6,108 nt of DNA from Pseudomonadota bacterium (GTDB lineage: Bacteria > Myxococcota > Polyangia > Polyangiales > Polyangiaceae): the NCBI GenBank assembly GCA_023419055.1, contig JAEZYO010000390.1, positions 1 through 6,108 of the forward strand, read 5' to 3'. Below the pieces are notes generated by a model that did no database searches, was not told the DNA's origin, and worked only from the letters and a program-made list of their open reading frames with translations. The position numbers and the translations under genes were made by a program. This document shows, piece after piece, positions 1 to 6,108 of this stretch (its first letter is position 1; the number at the start of each line of letters is the position of its first letter).

Positions 1-2
1 AC

Positions 3-3000
3 GAGCTCCGGGCTCGAATCCTCGCCCAGCGCGATCTCCTGACCGAGCTCCTCAAGAACTCGCAAGATTCGAAGCGCGCGGCGGAGGGCATCGCGCCGGC
101 GTCCACGCGCGGCCCGAGCCCCCTCACGCCGGCGCAGCACCAGCTCTGGTTCCTGGATCGGCTGAGCCCCGGGAGCGCGTTCCTCAACATCCCGCTCGTC
201 GCGCGCATCCGCGGCGACCTGGACGTGGAGGCGTTGTCTCGGACCGTGTCGGAGCTCGGGCGCCGGCACGACTCGCTCGTCTCCCGCATCGTGGAGCTCC
301 GCGACGTGCCGCACCAGACGCCGAGCGGCATCGAGCTCCGCCTCGTACGCGAGGACTACTCCGAGCTGCCCCTCGCCGAGCGCGAGGGCGCGATCTCCGC
401 CCGCGTCGAGCGGGAGATCGTGCGCCCCTTCGACCTGGGAGACACCGAGCCGCTCGCGCGCTTCCTCTTGCTGAAGAAGACGGACGCCGAGCACCTGCTC
501 GTCGTGGTCGTCAACCACGTGATCATCGACGGTCCTTCCCAGCGCGTGCTGCTCGAGGACCTGCAGAAGCTCTACGAAGCTCGGGTTCAGAACCGAGCGG
601 CGCCCTCCGGGCCGCGGCTCTCCTTCGCGGACTTCGCTCGCTGGCAGAAGCAGACGCGCGAGCGAGCCTCCGGCACCCAGGATCTCGACTTCTGGAAGCA
701 GCGCCTCGCCGGCATGCCGCTCTCGATCGAGCTGCCCGTGGATCGAGCGGCGGGCGCTCGCCGTTCCCACCTGAGTCATCACGCCTTCGCCACGCTCGAC
801 GCCGAGCTCTCCCGAGGCCTGCGCCGCGTCGCGCGGAGCCACGGCGTCACCATCAACATGCTCGCGCTCGCGAGCATCCAGCTCTTGCTCTACCGCTACA
901 GCGGGCAGGACGATTTCGGCGTCGGCTTGCCGGTGCAGAACCGCGGACACGAAGACTTCGAGCAGCAGATCGGCATGTTCCTCAACACGGTGGTCATGCG
1001 CTCGGAGATCCCGAAGAGCGTGACCTTCTCGGATTTGGTGAAGCGCATCCGCGACAGCCAGATCGACGCGCTCTCTCACGGCAGCGTCCCCTTCGAGGAG
1101 CTCGTCCCGTTCCTGTCGCCGAACCGCACGCAGACCCAGCAATCCCCCTTGCTGCAGGTCTATTACAGCTACCAGGACGACGGCGAGTCGCGCTTCTCGA
1201 TGGCGGACGTCGAGGTCGAGATCGAGTCCAGGTTCACCGGCTACTCGATGACCGATCTCACCTTCTGGGTGCACGATCGGGGAGAAAAGCTCTGGGTCGC
1301 CGCAGAAGGCGCGGCCGATCTCTTCGACCGTGAGACGATCGAGCGCCTGTTCCGGAGCTTTCGCCGGCTGCTCGAGGCCGTCGTCGAGAACCCCGACGCG
1401 CGCCTCGCCGACATGCCCGTGATGACGGCCGAAGACGAGCACCATTTGCTCTTCGAGCTCAACGACACGGCGAAGCCCTGGGACCGCGGCGCGCTGATCC
1501 ATCGGCTGTTCGAGGGCATCGTCGATCGCAAGCCGGACGGCGTGGCGCTCGTCTTCGAAGACCAGAAGCTCAGCTTTCGCGAGCTCGATCGCCGAGCGAA
1601 CCGGCTCGCCCACTGGCTCGTGCGCCGCGGCGTGGGCCCGGACGCGAGGGTGGGGCTCAGCGTGCACAAGGGCGTCGAGCAAGTGGTGGCGATGCTCGCC
1701 ATCCTGAAGGCTTCGGGGGCCTACGTCGGCCTCGACCCGAGCTACCCGGACGCACGCCTCGGCTCCCTGCTCGCGGACTCCGAGGCGAAGATCCTGATCA
1801 CGGAGAGCGACGTCGCGCCGCGCATCGAGACGAGCGCCGAGCTCTTCCTCGTCGATCGAGACGCGGCGTCGCTCGAGCAAGAGTCGGCGGAGCGCCTGTC
1901 CCGCGCCGAGCGCCCGGACCAGCTCGCCTACATCATCTACACCTCGGGTTCGTCGGGCACGCCGAAGGGCGTGATGGTCGAGCACCGCAACGTCACGAGC
2001 TTCTTCGCGGCGATGCAGCACGCGATCGCGCTCGACGATACGGGCGCCTGGATCGCCGGGGCGAGCGTCTCGTTCGACATGAGCGTGATCGAGATCCTGG
2101 GCTCGCTCTGCTACGGCCGTCAGGTCGTGATGCTGGGCGACAGCGTGCTCGGCGAGGTGAAGGACGCGCGCTACGCGATCCCCGCGCTCATCGTGAGGCA
2201 CGGCGTGACGCACCTCCAGTGCACGCCGTCGCAGGCGCAGATGTTGATCTCGGAGCCCACCGGCCGAGCCGCCGTGGCGTCGTTGAAGCAGCTCCTCTGC
2301 GGCGGCGAGCCGATCCCGGAGGAGCTCGCGGCCGAGCTCTGCGCGCTCGTGAAGGGCGAGGTCGTCAACATCTACGGCCCGACCGAGACCACGGTTTACG
2401 CCACCCTGGGGCCCATGGAGAAGGGCGGGCGCGCGATCGGCCGCCCCATCCCGAACACCTGCGTGTTCATCCTGGACGCGAACGGAAGGCTCGCCCCGAA
2501 GGGCGCTCCCGGAGAGCTCTGCATCGGCAGCCCCGGCGTCACGCGCGGTTACCTGAAGCGGCCCGAGCTCACCGCCGAGCGCTTCATCGACAACACCTTC
2601 AGGCCCGAGATCTCGCCCAAGCTCTACCGCAGCGGCGACCTCGTGCGCTACGCGGCGGACGGCACGCTGCTCTACGTCGGGCGCAACGATCAGCAGGTCA
2701 AGATCCGCGGCTACCGCATCGAGCTCGGTGAGATCGAAGCGCGCATGCGCGAGCTCCGCGGCGTGCGGGACGCGGCCGTCATGGCGCGAGGCGAGGGCAG
2801 CCAAAAGCGGCTGGTCGGCTACGTCGTGACGAACGACGAGTACGTCGGCGACGACGCGCTCCGGGAAGCGCTGCGCGTCAAGCTCCCCGACTTCATGGTC
2901 CCGCGCGCGCTCGTGCACCTCGCCGCGCTGCCGCTGAACCACAACGGCAAGCTCGATCGCGGCGCGCTCCCGGAGCCGAGCCAGGACGACGCGCCCGCTC

Positions 3001-4103
3001 TCGCGTACGTGCCGCCGCGCGACGAGCGCGAGCGCGAGCTCTGCGAGATCTGGCAGCGAGCGCTCGGCCAGAAGCACGTGGGCGTCACCGACAACTTCTT
3101 CGACCTCGGCGGCCAGTCACTCATGGCCGTGAAGATCTCGAACGAGGTGGAGCGCCTGTTCGGGCTCCGCCTGCCGCTCGCGACGCTCTTCGAGTGCCCG
3201 ACCGTCGAGCAGTTCGCGAGGCGCCTCTCCGAGCTCGGCGCTCGCGCGTCGCGCTCGCCCTCGCCGGCGTTCAACACCATCGTCCCCGTGCAGCCGCGCG
3301 GCAGCCTGCCGCCGCTCTTCTGCGTCGCAGGGGCGGGAGGCAACCCGATGAACCTCCGCCACGTCGCCACCGAGCTCGGCGCAGACCAGCCGTTTTACGG
3401 GCTCCAGTATCGCGGCGTCGACGGGCAGCTGCCTCCGCATCGCCGGATCCGAGACATGGCCGAGGAGTTCTTGCGCGACGTTCGCGCCGTACAGCCGCGC
3501 GGACCGTACTACCTCGGCGGTTACTCCGCGGGCGGGCTCGCCGCGTACGAAATGGCGCAGCTCCTCCACGAGGCCGGTGAATCGGTGGGCCTCGTCGTCT
3601 TCTTCGACACGATGAACCCGCGCCTTCCTCCCTGGAGCTTCACCGAGCGCGCCCTGGGGCACGTCGAGAACTTCCGGCGCGAAGGCCTTCGCTACCTACC
3701 GGAGCGCGTCGTCGCGCGCGTGCGAGAAGAGTGGACGAGCGGCGTACGCCGCTTGCGGGCCGAGCTCGCCAAGCGCGATCCCTTCACGTACCGGCACGAG
3801 GCGGTGTGGGAAGCCGGCGAAGAAGCGATCCGCCATTATGCCCCCGCGCCGTACGCCGGGGACGTGCTCCTGCTGCGCGCCGATCCGCGCTTGTCGCGAG
3901 CCGGCGGCATCGGCTTCCGCCCTCACGAGTCGAACGGCTGGCGACACCTCGTGCGCGGCGACTTCTCCCTGATCGAGCTCCCGGTCAGCCACCGCGACAT
4001 CGTGAGCGACTCGAGCGCGAAGCTCGCTTCGAAGGCGCTGCGCGAAGCGCTCGAGAAGGCGCGGCAGCGCCCGCAGCCGGGGCCGTCGCTGCGCGTCGCC
4101 TGA
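3..4103 (+). CDS. Non-ribosomal peptide synthetase, C-A-PCP-TE termination module (5' partial)
   Basis: Cytoplasmic assembly-line enzyme that selects and activates one amino acid, condenses it with an incoming carrier-bound peptide and releases the finished chain. Domains in order are condensation (about 123-1460), adenylation (about 1497-2960), peptidyl carrier (about 3030-3236) and thioesterase (about 3309-4061), all with intact core motifs, so this is a complete terminal module. The frame is open with no stop from the first full codon at position 3 and no ATG, GTG or TTG occurs in it before the GTG at 225. That GTG follows the conserved first C-domain motif (LTPAQHQLWF, 123-152), so it cannot be the true start; the gene begins left of the window. 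The leading segment (3-120) looks like the short charged helix (ILAQRDLLTELLKN) that often opens myxobacterial NRPS proteins, so perhaps only a few codons are missing; an inter-module linker is the alternative. The gene ends with TGA, one base from the convergent regulator stop. Confidence 0.97.
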   Translation, partial: ELRARILAQRDLLTELLKNSQDSKRAAEGIAPASTRGPSPLTPAQHQLWFLDRLSPGSAFLNIPLVARIRGDLDVEALSRTVSELGRRHDSLVSRIVELRDVPHQTPSGIELRLVREDYSELPLAEREGAISARVEREIVRPFDLGDTEPLARFLLLKKTDAEHLLVVVVNHVIIDGPSQRVLLEDLQKLYEARVQNRAAPSGPRLSFADFARWQKQTRERASGTQDLDFWKQRLAGMPLSIELPVDRAAGARRSHLSHHAFATLDAELSRGLRRVARSHGVTINMLALASIQLLLYRYSGQDDFGVGLPVQNRGHEDFEQQIGMFLNTVVMRSEIPKSVTFSDLVKRIRDSQIDALSHGSVPFEELVPFLSPNRTQTQQSPLLQVYYSYQDDGESRFSMADVEVEIESRFTGYSMTDLTFWVHDRGEKLWVAAEGAADLFDRETIERLFRSFRRLLEAVVENPDARLADMPVMTAEDEHHLLFELNDTAKPWDRGALIHRLFEGIVDRKPDGVALVFEDQKLSFRELDRRANRLAHWLVRRGVGPDARVGLSVHKGVEQVVAMLAILKASGAYVGLDPSYPDARLGSLLADSEAKILITESDVAPRIETSAELFLVDRDAASLEQESAERLSRAERPDQLAYIIYTSGSSGTPKGVMVEHRNVTSFFAAMQHAIALDDTGAWIAGASVSFDMSVIEILGSLCYGRQVVMLGDSVLGEVKDARYAIPALIVRHGVTHLQCTPSQAQMLISEPTGRAAVASLKQLLCGGEPIPEELAAELCALVKGEVVNIYGPTETTVYATLGPMEKGGRAIGRPIPNTCVFILDANGRLAPKGAPGELCIGSPGVTRGYLKRPELTAERFIDNTFRPEISPKLYRSGDLVRYAADGTLLYVGRNDQQVKIRGYRIELGEIEARMRELRGVRDAAVMARGEGSQKRLVGYVVTNDEYVGDDALREALRVKLPDFMVPRALVHLAALPLNHNGKLDRGALPEPSQDDAPALAYVPPRDERERELCEIWQRALGQKHVGVTDNFFDLGGQSLMAVKISNEVERLFGLRLPLATLFECPTVEQFARRLSELGARASRSPSPAFNTIVPVQPRGSLPPLFCVAGAGGNPMNLRHVATELGADQPFYGLQYRGVDGQLPPHRRIRDMAEEFLRDVRAVQPRGPYYLGGYSAGGLAAYEMAQLLHEAGESVGLVVFFDTMNPRLPPWSFTERALGHVENFRREGLRYLPERVVARVREEWTSGVRRLRAELAKRDPFTYRHEAVWEAGEEAIRHYAPAPYAGDVLLLRADPRLSRAGGIGFRPHESNGWRHLVRGDFSLIELPVSHRDIVSDSSAKLASKALREALEKARQRPQPGPSLRVA
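123..1460 (+). other. NRPS condensation (C) domain
   Basis: Forms the peptide bond between the upstream carrier-bound chain and the residue on this module's PCP. Visible core motifs: C1 LTPAQHQLWFLDRL (123-164), a weak C2 (RHDSLVSRI in place of RHExLRTxF), C3 NHVIIDG (513-533), C4 LSFADFARWQ, C5 IGMFLNTVVMR, C6 HGSVPFEELV and C7 SPLLQVYYSYQ. The motif set looks most like the LCL type, which joins two L-configured residues; I see no dual epimerisation/condensation signature, but this subtype call is by eye. The first His of HHxxxDG is Asn (codon 513-515); the second, catalytic His (516-518) and the Asp-Gly pair are kept, so activity is expected. Confidence 0.93.
1497..2960 (+). other. NRPS adenylation (A) domain, glycine-like but non-standard code
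   Basis: Activates an amino acid as its aminoacyl-AMP and loads it on the adjacent PCP. Core motifs seen: A1 LSFREL, A2 LKASGAYVGLDPSYP, A3 YTSGSSGTPKG (1938-1970), A4 FDMS (2073-2084), A5 NIYGPTETT (2367-2393), A6 GELCIGSPGVTRGYLKRPE, A7 YRSGDLVRY, A8 VGRNDQQVKIRGYRIELGE, A9 LPDFMVP and A10 NHNGKLDRG with Lys at 2949-2951. Pocket residues by manual alignment to GrsA PheA: D (2076), M (2079), I (2088), Q (2217), L (2295), G (2301), I (2370), V (2394), Y (2397), K (2949). The nearest code I recall is glycine's (DILQLGLIWK): five identical, the rest conservative. The segment VTHLQCTPS also resembles that clade. Substrate is an inference; the catalytic class is certain. Confidence 0.95.
3030..3236 (+). 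other. Peptidyl carrier protein (PCP/T) domain
   Basis: Carries the activated residue and the growing chain on a phosphopantetheine arm. The attachment motif is DNFFDLGGQSLMAVKI, with the modified Ser at 3117-3119. The residue before this Ser is Gln where His or Asp is usual; the serine and both glycines are intact. The domain has normal length and is followed directly by the thioesterase through a short Ala/Ser/Pro-containing linker (about 3237-3308). Confidence 0.95.
3309..4061 (+). other. Type I thioesterase (TE) domain
   Basis: Alpha/beta-hydrolase that takes the chain from the PCP and releases it by hydrolysis or cyclisation. It opens with PPLFCVAGAGGNP, an oxyanion-type segment. The nucleophile motif is GGYSAGG with Ser at 3525-3527. 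The likely catalytic Asp is in VVFFDTMNP (3606-3608), 27 residues after the Ser, the same spacing I recall for the surfactin TE. The likely His is in ELPVSHRDIV (3990-3992). Between Asp and His lies an Arg-rich helical stretch (about 3640-3780) that would form the lid over the active site. Hydrolysis versus macrocyclisation cannot be read from this sequence. Confidence 0.93.
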
Positions 4104-4107
4104 CTCA
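4101..4107. other. Convergent stop-codon junction (TGA-C-TCA)
   Basis: The NRPS stop TGA (4101-4103, + strand) and the regulator stop TGA (read from TCA at 4105-4107 on the - strand) are separated by the single base 4104, making a seven-base imperfect palindrome. There is no room for an intergenic terminator, so any transcription end signal for either gene must lie inside the 3' coding part of the opposite gene. Confidence 0.95.
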
Positions 4108-6069
4108 ACCGATACCGGCCCGCGCGAGGCCGTCGAGGAAGTGTGAAAGGTCGCTCGGGCGGCGGAGCGGGTTCACCTTCAAGAGCCAGTCGCGGGCGTC
4201 CGCCGCCGACACCTCCCGCCCGGGCGCGATCTTCTCGCGAAAATGGGCCATGAAGCGCGCGGCGTGCTCGCGCGCTTCGGCCTCTTGCCCCGTGTGCGCG
4301 CACGCGATGGCGAGCAGCGCGCGCGTGTCGACGAAGCCGTCGGGGGCGCGGAGCGCGAAGCGCAAGACCTCCGCGTGCTCTCGACAGACGAGCCGGGGGA
4401 ACGCCGCGATGGCGTAGTACCAGTCCGGGTGCTTGGGGTTCAGCCGCATCGCGTCGTCGGCGAGGTGCTTCGCGCGTTCACCGTCGCCGAGCTGGGAGAA
4501 CGCGACCGCCGCGTGCATCAGCATGTCCGCGTCGTTCGAGTTCAGCGCGAGCGCCTGCTCGAGGTGACGCTCGCCGAGCTCGAACTCTCGGCGGTAGACG
4601 TGGATGCGCGCGAGGATGACGTGCGTCACGTGATCCTGATCGTCGAGCTCGACCGCGCGGCGCGCGTGCTCGAAGGCGAGCCTTTCGCGCTCGTCCCAGC
4701 GGGTCCAGGCCTGACAGCTCCAGTCGTTGAAGTGCGAGAGCGAGATCCCCGCGTGCGCGCGACCGAAGGTCGGGGAGAGCGAGAGCGCCTGTTCGAAGAA
4801 GCTCCGCGCCTCTTCGTCGCTCTGGTCGCTGCCGCGCCGGAGGCACTCGAGCCCGCGCAGCCAGCACTCGTAGACCTCCAGCCGCTCGCGAGGGCGCCTT
4901 CGCGCCTGGCCGAGGCGCGCGCGGTCGATGCCGAGCGCGAGCGCGCCGACCACGCTGCGCGTCAGCTTGTCCACCGCCGAGAAAGGATCCTCCTCGAGCA
5001 CCTCCCAGCGCTCCGCCCAGATCTCGAGCCCGGTCTTGCCGTCGATGAGGCACGCCGTCACGCGGGCGCGACCGAGCGCCCGGCGAACGCTGCCCGAGAG
5101 CACGAGCTTGGCGGAGGTCTCGCGCGCGAGCGCCGAGGGCTCGCGCGTCTTCTCGAGCACCGCGGCCACGCTGGCCCGCGACACGACCGCGAGCGGTCGA
5201 AACCGCGCAAGCTCCGTCGCCAGGTCCTCACACAGCGTCTGGGCGAGGACGCGCGCCTCGACGTCACCGGCGTCGTGATCGAAGGGCACGATCGCGAGCG
5301 TGAGCTTGCCGTCCTCCACCAGCGAGACGCTCGGCGGGGGGTGCGCCTCCGGCGGCTCGAGCTCGGCGTCGACGAGGCGCTGTCGCAGCCGCTCCGTCTC
5401 TGGCGACGGCTTGAGCCCGAGCTCGCGCGACAGGCTCTCACGACAGCGCTCGTACTGGCGCAAAGCTTGCGGCCTGTCGCCGCCGTCGACGTAGAGGCGC
5501 ATGAGCGCGCGGTGAGTCGGCTCACGCGTGGGCTCGATGGTGAGGAGCCTCGTCCCGACCGCGATGGCGCGCGCGCGGTGACCCGCCGCCGAGAGCGCGG
5601 CGAGGCACTCCTCGAGCCCCGCGCCGACTCGCTCCGCCAGGATCGCTCGCTCATTGTCGAGCCAGTCCGCGAACGGCTGCTCGAGCGCCGGAAAGGCTTC
5701 GAGCAACGGGCCCCGCCAGAGGTCGGCGAGCGCCTCACGCTCCGCAGGCGCCTTGCCGAGCAGCTGGTCGAGCTCGGTCGTGTCGACGCTCACGAGCGCG
5801 GGGTCGAGGTGCACGCGGTCGGCTCCACCAACCACGAGCTCGGGGCCGAGGACCTTCCGCAGGTGTCCGAGCGCCTGCCGCAAGCTGGTGCGCGCCTGAG
5901 CCTCGCCCACGTCGGGCCAGAGGAGCGCAGCGAGCCACTCGCGCTCGAACGGCACTCCAGGCCTCCGAGCGAGCACCGCGAGCAGGGCGAGGGTCTTCTT
6001 CGCCGGGAGCTCGACCTTCGCGTCTAGTTGGACGACTTCGATCGGCCCGAGCAGCTGGATCCGAATCAT
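4105..6069 (-). CDS. BTAD-family transcriptional regulator with TolB-like and TPR domains
   Basis: Predicted cytoplasmic DNA-binding regulator of 654 residues. Residues 1-90 form an OmpR/SARP-type winged helix (start MIRIQLLGPIEV; recognition region RTSLRQALGHLRKVLG; wing GGADRVHLDP). Residues about 96-236 are a bacterial transcriptional activation domain (ending YERCRESLSRELGLKPSPET). Residues about 254-385 match the TolB-like domain found in CadC-type regulators and class III cyclases (LAIVPFDHDAGDVEARVLA, LVLSGSVRRALGRARVTACL, IWAERWE). Residues about 396-610 are TPR repeats, with the LALNSNDADMLMHAA and LNPKHPDWYY segments typical of TolB-TPR proteins. There is no NB-ARC ATPase (unlike AfsR), no receiver domain, no signal peptide and no membrane segment. 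The ATG at 6069 is chosen because the first beta strand of the winged helix begins there, although no clear Shine-Dalgarno precedes it. Controlling the adjacent NRPS is plausible from context only; the genes are convergent, so they do not share a promoter. Confidence 0.93.
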   Translation of the reverse strand: MIRIQLLGPIEVVQLDAKVELPAKKTLALLAVLARRPGVPFEREWLAALLWPDVGEAQARTSLRQALGHLRKVLGPELVVGGADRVHLDPALVSVDTTELDQLLGKAPAEREALADLWRGPLLEAFPALEQPFADWLDNERAILAERVGAGLEECLAALSAAGHRARAIAVGTRLLTIEPTREPTHRALMRLYVDGGDRPQALRQYERCRESLSRELGLKPSPETERLRQRLVDAELEPPEAHPPPSVSLVEDGKLTLAIVPFDHDAGDVEARVLAQTLCEDLATELARFRPLAVVSRASVAAVLEKTREPSALARETSAKLVLSGSVRRALGRARVTACLIDGKTGLEIWAERWEVLEEDPFSAVDKLTRSVVGALALGIDRARLGQARRRPRERLEVYECWLRGLECLRRGSDQSDEEARSFFEQALSLSPTFGRAHAGISLSHFNDWSCQAWTRWDERERLAFEHARRAVELDDQDHVTHVILARIHVYRREFELGERHLEQALALNSNDADMLMHAAVAFSQLGDGERAKHLADDAMRLNPKHPDWYYAIAAFPRLVCREHAEVLRFALRAPDGFVDTRALLAIACAHTGQEAEAREHAARFMAHFREKIAPGREVSAADARDWLLKVNPLRRPSDLSHFLDGLARAGIG

Positions 6070-6108
6070 TGCCGCGGCCCGCAGAGTAACGCCGCGCGGA
6101 GCCCGGGC
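6070..6108 (-). promoter_or_regulatory. Start of the regulator's upstream region (no clear RBS)
   Basis: Only 39 bases upstream of the regulator ATG are in the window. On the - strand they contain no recognisable Shine-Dalgarno sequence and no in-frame stop. They hold three eight-base perfect palindromes: GCCGCGGC (6071-6078), CCGCGCGG (6092-6099) and GCCCGGGC (6101-6108), around a small A/T-richer patch (6084-6089). Such palindromes are not rare in G+C-rich DNA, so an operator role is only a possibility. Any promoter probably lies beyond the window. Confidence 0.25.

Noticed and set aside
2219..2731. 170-codon + strand frame inside the adenylation domain
   Set aside because: An Arg/His/Ala/Gly-rich out-of-frame shadow of A-domain motifs A5-A8; no independent start signal or family resemblance.
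3117..3662. 181-codon - strand frame opposite the PCP/TE region
   Set aside because: Charged low-complexity composition, lies entirely over conserved NRPS domains, and no RBS or motif supports it.
4025..4049. Seven-base inverted repeat CGCTTCG...CGAAGCG near the NRPS 3' end, considered as a terminator
   Set aside because: The loop is 11 bases, no T-run follows on either strand, and the bases are explained by Ala, Ser and Lys codons of the coding sequence.
4064..4092. Six-base inverted repeat GCAGCG...CGCTGC just before the NRPS stop
   Set aside because: The 17-base loop and lack of a T-tract make it a poor intrinsic terminator; chance repeats of this size are expected in such G+C-rich DNA.
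5058..5738. 226-codon - strand frame overlapping the regulator
   Set aside because: Ser/Arg-rich out-of-frame translation of the regulator's BTAD/TolB region; the regulator frame has the recognisable domains.
4243..6027. 594-codon open frame on the + strand opposite the regulator
   Set aside because: Its translation is dominated by Arg, Glu, Ala, Val and Leu with no recognisable motif, the typical shadow of a G+C-rich gene. The opposite strand encodes four coherent domains, which explains the constraint.
4105..6069. Possibility that the regulator is an AfsR-type protein with an NB-ARC ATPase
   Set aside because: No P-loop (GxxxxGKT/S) is present in the region after the BTAD; that stretch matches the TolB-like domain instead.

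Overview
The window is a stretch of very G+C-rich bacterial DNA holding two long genes that meet tail to tail. The codon use (almost every third position G or C), the multimodular NRPS style with helical N-terminal lead-ins, and a BTAD/TolB/TPR regulator all fit a large-genome secondary-metabolite producer. I favour a myxobacterium (Myxococcota, Polyangiales-like), but this is an inference from style; no marker gene is present to settle it.

Layout. From the left edge to 4103 (+ strand) runs an open reading frame that encodes a complete NRPS termination module: condensation (C), adenylation (A), peptidyl carrier (PCP) and thioesterase (TE). The frame is open to the very first codon of the window, so the gene starts upstream. 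The GTG at 225 lies inside the C domain and is not the start. From 4105 to 6069 (- strand) is a 654-residue cytoplasmic regulator with an OmpR-type winged helix, a BTAD, a TolB-like domain and C-terminal TPR repeats. The two stop codons are separated by one base. The 39 bases right of 6069 are the start of the regulator's upstream region.

How they may work together. The NRPS module would add the last residue to a peptide held by an upstream carrier protein and release the product through its TE. Its A-domain pocket residues, read by alignment to GrsA from memory, are D-M-I-Q-L-G-I-V-Y-K. This is closest to the glycine-type code (D-I-L-Q-L-G-L-I-W-K) but not identical. The BTAD protein is a plausible pathway-linked regulator because SARP-type proteins often sit in biosynthetic clusters, but the convergent layout means it is not co-transcribed with the NRPS, and no operator sites for it can be shown here. 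I see no mobile element, CRISPR array, RNA gene or convincing terminator. The genes belong to known families; the points of interest are the divergent A-domain code, the Asn in the C-domain HHxxxDG motif, the regulator's domain combination and the one-base convergent junction.
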